Notes: generated by a model from the letters alone, not told the origin. 64,000 nucleotides of DNA from Draconibacterium sp. (GCA_016705335.1 JADIYN010000025.1:7647-71646), one strand, 5' to 3'; positions 28,547 through 41,081 are shown, numbered from the stretch's first letter. A program made the numbers and translations.

Positions 28547-31500
28547 TATTTAATAATTACTTTCCAGTTTATTACCCCTGTATTTGCAATTTCAAAACTG
28601 AAAACATAAACTCCCGGCAAAAAATTAGTTAAATCCAACCAGTTTTTATTGAAATCCTTTTCTTCGAAAACGATAATTCCGGCTATGTTGAATATTTTGA
28701 AATCGACAGTTTGATTTTGTAAATCGATAAAAATTTTATCATGTGCAGGATTTGGATAGATTTTGATATTGGATAAAGAAATAGCATCTGATTTTAAAGG
28801 CTTTAACACTTTCAAATTGATAATTTTTGATTCTAATGTTAGTTTTGGAAAAAATGTATTTCTTACGGTAAGCACATATGAACCATTATCTGCCAGTGTT
28901 GCCTGTTCAATTAAAAGTTGTTGTTGATCTGGTTTTTCAAGAAAGGTTCCATTTTTTTCCATCTGAAGAAATCTCCAGGTTTGCCGCAGTGTATTCCGGG
29001 AAATCTAAAGTTATTGATTCATTAATGTTGACAGTTGTATCAATATCTTCTCCAAAGTTTACTTGAGGCCAATAAATAAAATCAGAACTGAAATTCCTGA
29101 AATTCCCCAATCCCAGAATTCTCTCTAATTCTAAAAAGGACAAATTGTTATTGCTCAAATCCAATGTTTTCAAAGCAAAAAAGTCTTCAAGTCCTTTCAT
29201 ATCTTGAATATTTTTTCCACTTAGATTTAAACTTGTAATTCCAGCAATTTGTGATGAAATAATATAATTATCCAAAGTACCCTCATCGTATTTTAAGTTA
29301 ATCAAACCCTGTTCAAAATTATCATCAGGAATGTACGACCTTGCTTGTAAAGCGCAGTTTTCAGAATAACTCGCCCCATTGTCCTTATACCAGAAAAAAT
29401 AATTTGGTGCATTATTATCGTCATCAACCTGAATACACTTAAGGTCAGGGTTATTTCGCGCATCGATTCTCAATTTTAAATTGTTACCGTTTTTAACATT
29501 CAAGCTTTCAAGTGCATTGTTTTTTGCCCATAGTTCTGCAAGTGCCTTATTATTACTTAAATCCAATGATGTCAACTTATTGTTTTCGCAACTAAGCCAG
29601 AGTAAGTTCTTGCATTCGCTTAGGTCAATATTTGTCAGATAATTGTTGTTGAAATTAAAGTCATTTAAAACGTTGTTAGATCCTATATTTAAGGATGTTA
29701 ATTGATTATTGTTACAGTATAAATATTCAATTTTTGTGTTGTTGCTTAAATCTAAACTTGTAATTTGGTTTTGTTCACAGGAGAACCTGGAAAGTGAAGT
29801 AAAATCTTGTATTCCAGTTAAATCAGTAATATTTCGATTACCGATTCCTAATTCTCCAAATGATATTATAATTTCAGTTGGTACCGAATCATTTAAAATA
29901 ACATCATACTTTCTGTCAATAAAATATTGTTCGAAGTTGTCATCGGGCATATAGGTCATTTCAATTTTAAGGTTTGAGCAATCAAATGAATATTCGGAAT
30001 AACTATCTTTTTGCCAGTTTGGGTATGCATAAGCGGAATCTATATTGTCAACTAAAATACATGCCGGTTGATTTCCATAGGATGTAAAATTTAGGATGTT
30101 TTGATTGTTGCCATTTTGAATGTTGATGTTACTCAATAAGTTTCCGGTGCAATTAATCCCTTCAATTAATTTATTGGAAGTCAAATCCAAATCTTGTAAA
30201 TAATTATCTCCACAACTTAAATTTTTAAGCAAAGGATTTGCCAATAAATCCAAATTTTGCAATTTGTTACTTGCACAATTCAAGGTATGAAGGACAGGAT
30301 TTGAAGAAAGATCTATAGTTGTAAGACTGCTGCCGGCGCAATTTAATGATTCTAAAAGTGTATTGCTTTTAATATCTAAATGTTCCATAAAGAAATTTCC
30401 ACATTGTAAGTTTTTCAAGTTTATGTTTGAACTTAAATCGAATGTTGTTAAGAAGTTATTACTGCAAATAAGTGTTTCTAACGCTTTAAAATCCTCAATT
30501 CCTGTTAAATCATGGATTTCCCGGGCTTGGATATTCAAATATTTTAAAGCCCGAATTGCAGCGGAAGGCACGGAGTCATTTAATGGACCAAAATCAAAAT
30601 TCTGGTTTATAAGGTCTTGTTCGAAATTATCATCAGGAACATAAGTCATTTCCAAAACGTAATTGGAACAATCTTCTGAATACGTTGCATATCCGCTTTT
30701 CCACCAGTAATAATATTCATTTGCTGCCAGCGGATCGTCCACCTGAATGCAAAAAAGGTTTTCGTTGGATGTTAAATCTAAATTTGTTAGGCTTTCGTTA
30801 TTTCCATTTCTTAAATCTATTCCTGTTAGTTTATTATTTGATGCATTTAAGTATCTAAGTGTTTTATTATCAGTTAAATCAAGATGGCTCAATTGATTGT
30901 CGTTGCACATCACTTGAGTTAAGTTTAAATTGTTTCCTAAAATAATTTCTATGAGTTGGTTTCCGCTGCAAGAAAGAAACTCCAACAATGTAAAGTCTTC
31001 AATACCTGTAAGATTTTTTATGTTTTTGTAACGAATGTCAAGTGATTTCAGATTCTTTATTGCAACTGTTGGTACAGAATCGTTTAAAGTTGTTTCGCTG
31101 TCCAATCCTAAGTCAATCAGTGCTTGTTCGAAGTTGTCGTCAGGCACATATGTCATTTTTATTTTGTAGCCCGAACAATCAGTTGCATAAGCGGTAAATA
31201 TATCTTTATACCAGTTATCGAATTTATAAGATGCATCTTCATCATCAACCTGAATACATAAGAGATCCGGATTTTCACGCGCATTTAAATTCATGTTATT
31301 GTTATTGCCATTTTGTAAATTTAAACCTGTTAGTTTATTGGTAGCACAACTCAATTCCGCTAATTCCGTGTTTGAAGACAAATCCAAATCAACAAGCTCA
31401 TTGAATTCGCAATACAAAAGTTTTAATTTTTTAATCGATGATAAATCAAGTGCAGATAATTGGTTGCTGTTGCAGTTTAGTCTTTCTATCGAAATAAAAT

Positions 31501-32748
31501 CTTTAATACCTGTTAAATCCGCAATATTTTTATAATCGATGAGCAATGTTTTTATATGTTTAATTGCCTCTGTAAGTACCGAATCGTTCAATTCGCCTGA
31601 GTCAAAACCTAAACCTATTAATGCCTGCTCAAAATTATTGTCTGGGATAAATGTTTTTTGATTGGAAAACTCTACACCAGGGCTGGAATAATGTGTCCAG
31701 GAACCTTTCAACCAACTTGAATACGTCGCAGCAACATACATATTGTCAACTTCTATCGAAAACAAAGTTGGATTACCTGTGGCATTCATGATGCCTGAAA
31801 ATTCTTCTCCCATTTTTTCATTATTCCCGTTCCTTAAATCCAGTTTTGTAAGTTGATTATTTGCACAACTTAACCGGTTTAAATCCGGATTTGAACTTAA
31901 GTCAAGTGTTTTTATTCTGTTTGATGCACAGTGTAAGGTGTTAATTTCATGGTTGTTGCTAATGTTTAACTCGGTTAAGGAGTTGTAAGCACAATTAAAA
32001 ACTTTTAAAAAAGTATTTTGAGAAATATTTAAAGAACTTAATTGATTATAAGCGCAATTTAAATCGATTAACTTGACATTGTTTGTGGGATCCAAATTCT
32101 TTAATTGATTAAATTGGCAGTTTAAAGTTTCTATTTTTGGATTTAAACTTGTATTTAACGAACTGAGTTGGTTTTGTTTACAATTTAAGTTGGTCAATTG
32201 ATTGTTCTGTTGAAAATCAAGGGAAGTTAAATCGTTAGAACTACAATCTAAGTTTTCCAATTCCTTGCAATGGCTTAAATCTATACTTGAAAGTAAATTC
32301 ATAGCACAATTTATTTTAGTTAAGGTGGGGTTCGACTTTACATCAAGTGCAGTTAATCGATTGCTATTGCAATTTAAACTTCTCAACTTGTTATTTGATT
32401 GGATATCCAAAACAGAAATCCAGGTATTTTCACAGCTTAACTCTTTTAATGCTAAATTGGAACTAATATTTATAATTTGCAGGTAATTATTACTGCAATC
32501 TAAAATCTCCAGTTGAGTAAAGTCTTCAATACCAGTCAGGTTTTCGATATATTTCCCTGATATTAGTAATTTTTTATACTGCTGATGTTGGCGGTTGGTA
32601 TTAAGTCATTTAATGGCCAGGAGTCATAACCTAATTCGATTAAAGCCTTTTCAAAATTATCATCTGGAACGTAAGTATTTTGTGAAAACGAATTTAAGAC
32701 AGTAATTAACAAAATGCTGATTGTGTAAATGAGGATATTGATTTTCAT
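28546..32748 (-). CDS. Giant leucine-rich-repeat protein with T9SS sorting tail, frameshifted
   Basis: A secreted or surface protein of about 1400 residues. It starts with signal peptide MKINILIYTISILLITVLNSFSQ. Six large modules follow, each opening with a PDDNFE(Q/K) motif (around 32665, 31645, 31140, 30635, 29945 and 29325) and an NLTGIEDF-like line, then internalin-like repeats of the type LxCxxNxLTSLDLSxN, then NGNN, CIQVDD and YSxDCS. The last 75 residues form a type A T9SS tail (IKIYPNPAHDKIFI). An Ig-like segment precedes it. Breaks lie near 32570, 32410 and 28950. Likely roles are adhesion or ligand binding at the cell surface; partner unknown. Confidence 0.85.
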
Positions 32749-32865
32749 AATCGGTTTTTAAAATTGTTTTTACCTTTTAATTTGAATTTTTGTTGTGCGA
32801 ATTGTAACATAAATTTAGATATAAAAATCAAATTAAATATTAGAATAAATCATATTTAAAAGCAT

Positions 32866-32899
32866 AAAAAAAGCCATTCATCAATTGATGAACAGCTTT
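32866..32899 (-). terminator. Terminator of the RRM protein gene
   Basis: AAAGC-CA-TTCATCAATTGATGAA-CA-GCTTT: a 16-base perfect palindrome extended by AAAGC/GCTTT. The A run at its left is a T run on the minus strand. Sits 21 bases past the RRM gene stop. Confidence 0.75.
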
Positions 32900-32920
32900 C
32901 TTAATGTCTTTCATTTTAGC

Positions 32921-33388
32921 TTACCAACGGTTTCCTCCACCGCCGCTTCCGCCTTCTCTGCGTCCACCGCCGCCGCCGCCACGGTCATCACGACGTTGGA
33001 AACCACCACCGCCGCCACGGTTATCATCGCGACGTTGGTAACCACCACCACCGCTACTTCCACCGCTTCTACCCTGGTAGCCACCGCCACCGCCGCCTCT
33101 GCTTTGATACCCACCGCCGCCTCTTGAGTCTCTGCGTGGGCGTTCTTCACGGTCATTGGCTTCTTTGACCACAATTTCTTTACCATCTAATTCAGTTCCG
33201 TTAATAGCAGCGATTGCAGCTTTCGCTTCTTCATCGTTTGGCATTTCAACAAAACCAAATCCTTTTGAGTTACCGGTTTCTCTGTCAATAATAACTTTGG
33301 CAGATGTTACTTCTCCATGTGCAGAGAAGAGTTCTTGTAAGTCGTCACCTGTAGTGGCTGAGCTTAATTTTGCAACAAATAAATTCAT
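32921..33388 (-). CDS. RRM RNA-binding protein with glycine/arginine-rich tail
   Basis: A small RNA-binding protein, about 155 residues. The RRM fills residues 1-80, with RNP2-like LFVAKL near the start and RNP1 KGFGFVEM. The tail (about 90-155) is RGG/YQ-rich (GGGGYQSRGGGGGGY and similar), as in cold-induced RRM proteins of cyanobacteria and Bacteroidota. I chose ATG at 33388 (MNLFVAKL) over the in-frame codon at 33403 because RRMs of this group begin there. Likely acts as an RNA chaperone; cold regulation is known for relatives but not shown here. The GGN codons make false open frames on the opposite strand. Confidence 0.9.
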   Translation of the reverse strand: MNLFVAKLSSATTGDDLQELFSAHGEVTSAKVIIDRETGNSKGFGFVEMPNDEEAKAAIAAINGTELDGKEIVVKEANDREERPRRDSRGGGGYQSRGGGGGGYQGRSGGSSGGGGYQRRDDNRGGGGGFQRRDDRGGGGGGRREGGSGGGGNRW

Positions 33389-33851
33389 AAAAAATTTAAA
33401 CAATAATGAATAATAAAAAATAATAAAGTGGAAGTGTTTTTCATTGGGAAATTTGATTTGTTATGATTAAGTTTTCAATAATTTGAATTAAAAAAATAAA
33501 ATCAAGTTAAACCCCTAACAATAAAACTTTTAAACTTCTTAATACAAATTAAAGCACTATTTGTCAGATTCACTACACTTTAAAGTTATTTTTTGATTTT
33601 TATTTGAATAAATTTTTTTTAACCGATATAAATACATGTAAATTATGATTTTATGAAAATTGAGTTTGAATTTTGCAATGAAAATAATATATGTCAGGTT
33701 AATGTAAAACAACTATTTCATAACATAAAAAAACCTTCCCGAAGGAAGGTTTTGTAAGGTGAGATTTGGATTTATAAATAAGGTTAAAAACCTTTGTATT
33801 TTCAATGTATTAATAAATCAAATTTTATGTTAATACCTGAGCGCTGCGAAA
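33389..33851. other. Intergenic region between RRM gene and kinase-like gene
   Basis: 463 bases, about 75-80% A+T. Apart from the hairpin at 33730-33753 I find nothing. The long stretch just upstream of the RRM gene (33389-33600) may be a structured 5' leader, as relatives of this gene have long leaders, but no stems are evident. Confidence 0.5.
33730..33753. terminator. Bidirectional terminator hairpin
   Basis: AAAACCTTCC-CGAA-GGAAGGTTTT: perfect 10-base arms with a CGAA loop and A/T tracts on both sides, about 100 bases past the stop of the kinase-like gene on the minus strand. Confidence 0.75.
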
Positions 33852-34550
33852 TTATATTTTATTTCGAAGAATATTCACCACTGCATCAACAATTTCATCA
33901 TCTTCAAGTGAAGCATAATTAAAAATCACGTCAAAATCGTTATTTTCAGCTTTTCTTCCAATAATTTTCTCAATAAATGAATCTCTTTTTTTATCCATAT
34001 CATTTATATAATCCGAAGCTTCTGCCTGGCTGCAGTCATTTATTTGCATAATTCGGTTTATCCTCCATTCAGTAGGTGCTTCCAGTCTGATATTTAATTT
34101 GTTAGGTATGTTTTTCAAGATTACGCCAGCTGAACGGCCAACAATAATTTTACGCCCGTCAAAAGCCAAACGACAAATAATACCTTTCAGAATTGTAATA
34201 AGTTTTTCATCTAATATGTCGTAAACCTTTTCTTCTGAAAAGGCTTTTGATACTTCATTCAATAAGAAAATTGCTTCCTTTTTATCATCATAATTCCCAA
34301 TTTCAATATCGTTAATCATGTCATTTACAGATTTTGCAAAAACCTTTTTATCGACCCATTCCCATTCTGCATCTGTTTTTGTATCCGACATATAACTGTA
34401 GCCCGTTAAAATCTTTGAAAGTTTTATGGCAAGTCTTTGGGCAGAGCAGCCTGCTTGTCTTGATATAGTAACTATCGGTCCCGGAAAATCGCCGGTTTCA
34501 AGATTGTAACAAGAGAAGGTATGCAAATATTTGTTTACAAGATTTTCCAT
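33852..34550 (-). CDS. Cytidylate kinase-like family protein
   Basis: A P-loop kinase of the cytidylate-kinase-like family (Pfam Cytidylate_kin2 type). The N-terminus has PIVTISRQAGCSAQRLA as the nucleotide loop, followed by WEWVDKKV, then IIVGRSAGVIL and the arginine-rich lid region (RLEAPTEWRINRIM, DMDKKRDSFIEKI). Length 232 residues, intact. True CMP kinase Cmk has GPAGSGKST instead, so this is a paralogue whose substrate is unknown. It stands alone with a terminator below and a divergent gene above. Confidence 0.82.
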   Translation of the reverse strand: MENLVNKYLHTFSCYNLETGDFPGPIVTISRQAGCSAQRLAIKLSKILTGYSYMSDTKTDAEWEWVDKKVFAKSVNDMINDIEIGNYDDKKEAIFLLNEVSKAFSEEKVYDILDEKLITILKGIICRLAFDGRKIIVGRSAGVILKNIPNKLNIRLEAPTEWRINRIMQINDCSQAEASDYINDMDKKRDSFIEKIIGRKAENNDFDVIFNYASLEDDEIVDAVVNILRNKI

Positions 34551-34704
34551 TTTGACATAGTTTTAACGAATCATTTATTTAAATTCGAAATTACAATCAA
34601 ATTCTGTTTTTTTATACATATGAGTGAACCAAATTCATTTAATTTAAATGTTATGCAACAAGTTTTTGTTGAATAATGAAATCAAAATCGTTTAAAAATT
34701 AATA

Positions 34705-35750
34705 ATGAACAAACCGGTTAAAACAGCAATAGCATCTTTTGGTATGTCGGGACTAGTATTTCATGGTCCTTTATTGAAGGTAAATCAGAGATTTCAGGTA
34801 GTTGATATTTTGGAACGCTCTAAAAACATTTCAAAAAAAATGTTCCCCGTTGCAAACATTGTAAGAACCTATAATGAAATTCTTGAAAATCCTGAGATTG
34901 AACTTGTAATAATGAATACGCCCGATAAATTTCATTTTGAAATGGTTAAAAAGGCATTGTTAAGCGGAAAACATGTGGTTGTGGAAAAACCAATTACACA
35001 GAAAAGCCGGGAAGCAGAAGAACTTGTAGCGTTGGCAAATGAAAAAGGACTTGTTTTTACTGTATTTCAAAACCGGCGGTGGGACGGCGATTTCAGAACA
35101 GTGCGAAAGGTTTTGTCTGAAAATAATCTTGGACGTATTATTGAATTTGAGTCGCATTACGATCGTTACAGAACTTCAGTTACTCCCGGAACTTGGAAAG
35201 AAGAAAAAGATGAATATGGAGGTGTTTTATATAATCTTGGTTGCACATGATCGATCAGGCTTATGTTTTATTTGGAAAACCAAAATCAGTTTCAGCGCAT
35301 TTAAAAATTGTTCGAACTGGTGGGGAAGTAACAGATTATTACGATATCAGGTTGGAATATGATGGATTTTCGGCGATTCTGAAATGCTCGTATCTGGTTA
35401 AAAATCCCGGACCGCGATACAGTATTTATGGTGAATACGGTACATTTCACAAATGGGGGATCGATCCGCAGGAGGAATTATTAAAAGCAGGAAATTTACC
35501 TGTTGGAGACAATTGGGGAACCGAACCTGAATCGGAGTGGGGGACTATTTTATTTGAAAAGGACGGAATGGATTTTAAAGAAAAAATTGAAACCGTACCA
35601 GGCGATTACAACATCTTTTACAATAATGTTTACGATGCAATCAGAAATGGAGCCGAACTTTTGGTAAAACCAGAAGAAGCCCTTGAAGTTTTGAAAATAA
35701 TTGAGGCTTGTGTGGTGAGTAACCGGGAAAAAAGGACTGTTATTTTGTGA
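34705..35750 (+). CDS. Gfo/Idh/MocA family oxidoreductase, one frameshift
   Basis: An NAD(P)-dependent sugar or inositol-type dehydrogenase. The Rossmann half carries TAIASFGMSGLVFHGPLL, VIMNTPDKFH and the hallmark VVVEKPIT; the C-terminal alpha/beta half has FQNRRWDGDF, GGVLYNLG-HMIDQA and the late KPEEALEVLKIIEA. The frame breaks at about 35245, inside GGTTGCACATG; repair gives a GSHMID-like motif with the catalytic histidine region. Restored length about 348 residues. FQNRRWDGDF is typical for YdgJ/YvaA-like members. Substrate not predictable from context. Confidence 0.88.
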
Positions 35751-35802
35751 TACTTACGCAACCTTTAATCTTATAAATCAATCTAAACCAAAAACCAAAT
35801 GA

Positions 35803-38526
35803 ATGAAAATCTCTAACCTGATTTTTCTGTTTCTTTCAATAGTGGTTTCATTATCTGCCCACGCCCAAAAAGAAGGCGTTGTTTGGCCGGTTGGACAAGG
35901 TAAACAGATTAACTTTCAGTCAGGCAGTTTTGAATACTTAGATTTTACAGGTGATCCAAATACAAAAGCAAGCATTTCTGATAAGGAAGGTAATTTGGTG
36001 TTATATACCAATGGGCGAACGGTTTGGAACTACAATCACGAAATAGTATTAAATGGCGAGAAGCTTATATCTGATGATATTTTTCAAAATAACAAACCAA
36101 TTTTTGTTCCTTACCCTAAAAAAGATGGTTGGTACATTCTGTTTTATGAGGAAGATGATTATCAGATAATACAGGGAAAGTATAACAACGCACTTTATTA
36201 CGCTGAAATAAACGCAAATGCCAATAACGGAAAAGGGGAAGTTGTTCGTCAGAAAATAAAAATCCATGACAATTTTCATTCTGGACCATCAATTGCCGGA
36301 TTTTGCAATAACAGTTATTATTGGCTTGTTAATGATAGAAATGATAACACAGTTATTGATGAATCGATAGACAGGATATATTTTTACAAAATTGATGAGA
36401 ATGGCGTTAATCCGGTTCCGATAATTAACGGGCATTTTATGATTGGCAATTCACGCAATTACAGTTTTTCTCCGAACGGCGACCAATTAAGCTTCTTTAT
36501 TGATGGCAAGATTACCGGTAATGTAATTTCTGATTTCAATTTTAAAACAGGGAACTTTATAATCATAGATTTATTACTGATGATTTTTTATGGTCCAAAG
36601 AGTTTTCGCCTGACAGTCGGCTCTTCTATTATTTTTCAGGACCGCTTTTATTGCAGCTTGATGTTGGCTATACCGATAATCACACTATTAAACAAAGCAT
36701 TGATACGATACTTACTTTAACCCAGAACAAAGATGTTCTTTATCCGGGACAAGATATTAGGCTGGCTCCTGATGGCAAATTATATATTCATTATGTAGAT
36801 GTTCCAACAGGAAAACAAAAACTTGGAAGAATTAATAAACCCAACTTAAAAGGTTTGGCTTGTGAGCCTGAACTTAATCTGAGTGATATAGATTTTTACA
36901 ATTTCAAGTTCCCCGATTTTGTAACAAGCTTTTTCAGAGATAAAACTCCTGAAATGCTGGATGAAGTTTTCCCGGACGCCGGACCTGATATTGTAATGTG
37001 TTCAAATTCAGTAGTTAAAATTGGAAATAGTAAAAAAGAAAATGCTTTTTACTCCTGGAGCCCAGGTTTAAACCTTGACGATCCTTTTTCACCGCAAACT
37101 ATTTTTTCGCCTCAGGAGTTTTATGATTTTCCTAAGAAGAGCGAATATGTTTTACGCACAACCGATGGAAATTGCTGGCTTAATTTTTGACAACACAAAT
37201 TACGGTAAATCCTATTCCGGGAAAATTACCAATTGAAGGTAGCTGGTCGGTTTGCCCATTCGTAGAGGAGGTGGAATACCTACTGTAAGCGGAATACCAA
37301 TTTGCATTGGCTGGTTAATGGAGGTGAAATGTTTCAACCCAACTATTAACAATGTCAAAATCAATTGGGGCGAAACAAATATGAATGCCTCAGCAGGGAT
37401 TTCAACAAACAGTTTCGTTTGTTCGGATACTGCTGTTTTTCCGGTTCGGATTAATGTACAATTGATTACTGAAACACCAAATGGGCCTGCCAAAATTTGC
37501 ATAGCCGAAAGTGCAAATGTTGAATATCAAATTAGAAATACAAACGGTTCGGTTTATGAATGGTTTCCGGAAGCAGGAGAAGTTGTATCGGGGCAGGGGA
37601 CAAACAAAATTGCTGTAAACTGGCATGGCGCCGGCCAGCATAAAATTACAGTTGAAGAAACAAGCGTTACAATTGATACAATATGTTTTGGCGAATCGGT
37701 ACCTTTTGTTGAAATAATCAATGATAGTTTGAATATTGAGTTACAAAATGTTTCTTATAATCTTCAAAACAATCTTCTAATAAACTATTCATCTGAAAAA
37801 ATTCAGAACCACAAACATTCATTATATCTGCGCAAACAAAATGAATTTGGTGATGCAAGTGAAATTACCATTTCCGATTTGTATGATGGAGATTTAACAG
37901 TTACACCAACTTCGAATACATTTAATACTGAATTAATCAGCTTAAAAGTAACTAATATTTGCAGCGAAACTTTTTTGTCGAATCAATTGCAAACCATTGT
38001 TTTAATAGGTTTTAATGATGAATATAAAAGTCAAATCAAGCTAAACTGGAATATCAATCAGTTTTGGGAAAATGACAAACTTGAACATGAAATCTGGCAT
38101 TCAACAAACGGTACGGATGGATGGAAAATGGTAGGAAAGATTGACTCAGAAACCGAATTTAACTATCAAATAAATGAGTTATCGTTGACCCATTTTTTCA
38201 GGATAAATGAAATTAACCGTGACAAAACTTAGAATCATGGTCGAACACAATTAAAATTGAGTAAAGACGATTTAATGATCCCCGATGTTTTTACTCCAAA
38301 CGCCGACGGAATAAACGATGAATGGGAAATCAAAAATATTTATTTCCACCCCTTTCAGGAAGCAGCGGTCTATAATAAATACGGGGAAAAAGTTTTTGAA
38401 TGTAAAAACGAATTTATTCCGTGGGACGGGAAAATAAATGGTGAGATTTTACAGGGGACCTATTTTTATCAAATTACTTTCGTTGGCGAAACTATTAGGT
38501 ACGGACAAGTAACAATTTTACAATGA
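35803..38526 (+). CDS. Gliding motility-associated C-terminal domain (CHU_C) protein, frameshifted
   Basis: A type IX secretion cargo of about 907 residues. Signal peptide MKISNLIFLFLSIVVSLSAHAQ; then a WD40/beta-propeller-like N-terminal half (GNLVLYTNGRTVWN, YSFSPNGDQLSFF, RLAPDGKLYIHY). Next comes a beta-rich middle part with SNSVVKIGNS and YSWSPGLNLDDPFS, then the CHU_C sorting domain: DVFTPNADGINDEWEIKN, AAVYNKYGEKVFE, WDGKINGEILQGTYFY. Breaks lie near 36570-36700, 37185-37250 and 38230. The stop overlaps the start of the PorP/SprF gene by four bases, the classic pairing of a type B cargo with its outer membrane partner. Confidence 0.85.
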
Positions 38527-39437
38527 ATAACTTAGTTAGAATATTTATGATTGTTTCTTTGTTCGCTGTTAATATTCTGAGCGCACAGGATTTTCCGTAT
38601 CATTATTTCTCCAACTCGAACCCGATGGTAAATAACCCATCATTTGCTGGCGCTGAAAACGAAATGAGAGCAGATGTAGGAAGCTATAATTTGTGGGCAG
38701 GTGGATTTAAACCGCTTAATGATTATATGGTTAGTTTTTCAATGTCACCCGATTTTCATAAGAAGATAAAACATTTGTCGTATGATACACGTGTGGGCTT
38801 GGGCGCTGTATTTTTGAATGAAAAAATTGGGCCTTATTCGCAGCATATTTTTCAATTGATCTATGCATATCACATTCCGCTCGACAAAACCTCTTTCCTT
38901 TCACTTGGTATTAGCGGCGCAATTGAAAACCTGAGTATTGATGTTAATTCACTTTCGCCACTTCAACCCGATGATCCGCGAATTGAAACGGGTAACAATA
39001 ATGCATTTTTGGTAGATGGTGGTTTTGGTGTTGCAATTCATGGCGAAAAATATCTTATTTCTTTTCGGCACTCAATTTGGCAAGTGGCGATTTCAATTTA
39101 AAATATGCCTGCTGCAGAAATCCAGAACCACAGAAAGTTTTATTTTTCAGGAAATTACAGTTTTGAACTTAGCACAAATATTCACTTACAACCCGCGTTT
39201 ACTTTGCGAAATTCCAGGATAAACAACTTCAATTACGATGCTTTGACTACTCTTGATTTTAAGTGGTTTGCATTTGGAATGGGCTATCGCAGTGAAAATT
39301 CATTATTCCTTTATACCAAAATACCTTTCAAAGAATTCTATTTTACTTATACATCCGAAAATCCATTGGGAACAAAACACATGATTGGAAATGGCCACAT
39401 GTTTTCATTTGGGTGGGAAATAAAAAATGGACTTTAA
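38523..39437 (+). CDS. PorP/SprF-type outer membrane protein of type IX secretion, one frameshift
   Basis: An outer membrane beta-barrel of the PorP/SprF family that works with a CHU_C cargo, usually by anchoring or exporting it. Signal peptide MNNLVRIFMIVSLFAVNILSAQ is followed by the family hallmark YSNSNPMVNNPSFAGAENE-like segment and RVGLGAVFLNEKIGPYSQH, with an end in FSFGWEIKNGL. The frame breaks near 39096, after the sequence SGDFNLKYA-like; restored length about 304 residues. The start overlaps the cargo stop (ATGA). Confidence 0.87.
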
Positions 39438-39534
39438 TTTTACCACTTTCATTTCTTTAAATGAATTGCTTTTTTTATTGCGGTTCGTGAATTGAGTTTA
39501 AGAACAGCAGCATCCTAAAAAACAGCGTAATGGG

Positions 39535-41081
39535 TCAATCCGATTTTCCACTATTCTTTTTCCTGTGCAACTTCCACCAAAGCATAAAACCACTGATTAA
39601 AACAAGTAAAATACAAATTCCCGCAAGTGGTACTATCAGAATATAAAACGGGCCAATCCACTTTTCAAAAATACGACCTGTGTGCATTTCCAATGCCACA
39701 TTCCAAAGTGACATTGGCGAAGCTTTTCTGATTTCTTCTGACATTTCGGGTAAAACCGGCATTTGCGTATTTTGTGATGTCAAAATTCTGGCCCCACCGT
39801 TATAGTCAAACCAAAAAGCGGCTTTGTAACCTTCAATAAAACCAGCTGCCATGTTTGCTCCGATCGGACTTTTTAATCCTTCGGGTTCAACATAAGCCCG
39901 TTGTGTAAAAAAGTCGGCAACAGCGCCGTTTTCAATATTCCATAAAAACATTCCGCTAAATGACCCAACCAGGTAAATTTTATCGCCAATTGGTTTGAAA
40001 ACATTACAGCCCATTACACTTACAGGAGGTTGCGAAAAAGCCGGTTGCAGTGTTTCTGTAAGTGTTTCTTCAGCAAAATAAAAACCATCGGCAGTAGAAA
40101 AAATGTATTGTTTTGTATCATCGTCCCACTGAACTCTTCGCAATTTATCGAACCACGGATTTGGGCTGTCCATGTGGGGTCCGGGAATAATACCGACTTG
40201 TTTTGTGGCAATTGCAATCAAAAGTGGTGGCCGAAGATGCATACCCGCAAATGTGTTGATGACAAGAAAAACAACAAAAATATAACCTACAACATTGTGC
40301 CAGCGCAGGTTTGTTTTTTTCGTTGAAACAATTGATACAACCTCTTTTGCTTTCTTTTTCCGGCTACGAATAATTTTCGGGAAAATGAAATGCAGCAAAC
40401 CTGTAACCGATAATAATATAGTTACCAATCCCAGCAAGTCAACCAGCAATTTTCCTGGCAATCCAAATAATTCGCCGCTGTGCAATTGCCAAAACGTTTC
40501 AAAAAGCCCTGTCTTTCTCTGGTAACCAACAGGTTCAGGGAGTTGAATTGTTTCAAATATTTCACCGTCAGTGCTTTTTAGTAAATAATGGCGTGTTAAA
40601 ACCAGTAATGTGTCGTTTTTAAAGCCAGGTCAGCAATTCTGTCCTCGTTGACTGTAAGTTTGATTTTTTCCCAGTCACTGCCAATTTTTCTTTTGTAAAG
40701 TCCTAATTGTGTTCCGGCAAACAACACGTTTTTATAAAGAACTACCGCGTAAATTTTTTTGTTATCTATTCCTTTGTGAAAACCCTGGTTAAAGTCATCA
40801 AAAGTTTTAAAATCATCTGCAGTTTTCCAGATTCCGATATTGCCGTACATTAGAATTGAAGTGCTGTCAATTTTTGTTGAACTGCGCACTGCCGCCAGAT
40901 TCCAGTTGTTGTATGTATAATTTGAGGGCAATAATTTTCTTGAAACATCAATAGGCGAAAACAGTTGCCTGTGGTTCATTATTATTCCGGAAAAAGCAAA
41001 AGCTATGGCAAAAAATGCAATAACAATTGCCGGCCATTTATGCAGTTTTTTAAAAATTTTTATTCCCCAATTCTTCTTCAT
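39535..41081 (-). CDS. PepSY-associated TM domain protein, frameshifted
   Basis: An inner membrane protein of the PepSY_TM type, often linked to iron uptake or reductase activity. The N-terminus MKKNWGIKIFKKLHKWPAIV is typical, then a membrane segment and a periplasmic part with GIWKTADDFKTFDD and FAGTQLGLYKRK. Further along come QLHSGELFGLPGKLLVDLLG and two more membrane segments (RWHNVVGYIFVVFLVINTFAG; WIGPFYILIVPLAGICIL). The frame breaks near 40600 and around 40490. Restored length about 515 residues. I chose the Met at 41081 because the motif begins there. Confidence 0.83.

Noticed and set aside
32265..32486. Plus-strand frames opposite the LRR gene
   Set aside because: Shadow of the leucine- and asparagine-rich repeats; several copies occur at module spacing, as expected from a repeated antisense sequence.
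32885..33186. Long open frames on the plus strand, rich in Ala/Thr/Ser, opposite the RRM gene
   Set aside because: They result from the GGN/CGN glycine-arginine codons of the RGG tail read in reverse complement; the RRM frame has clear motifs and they have none.
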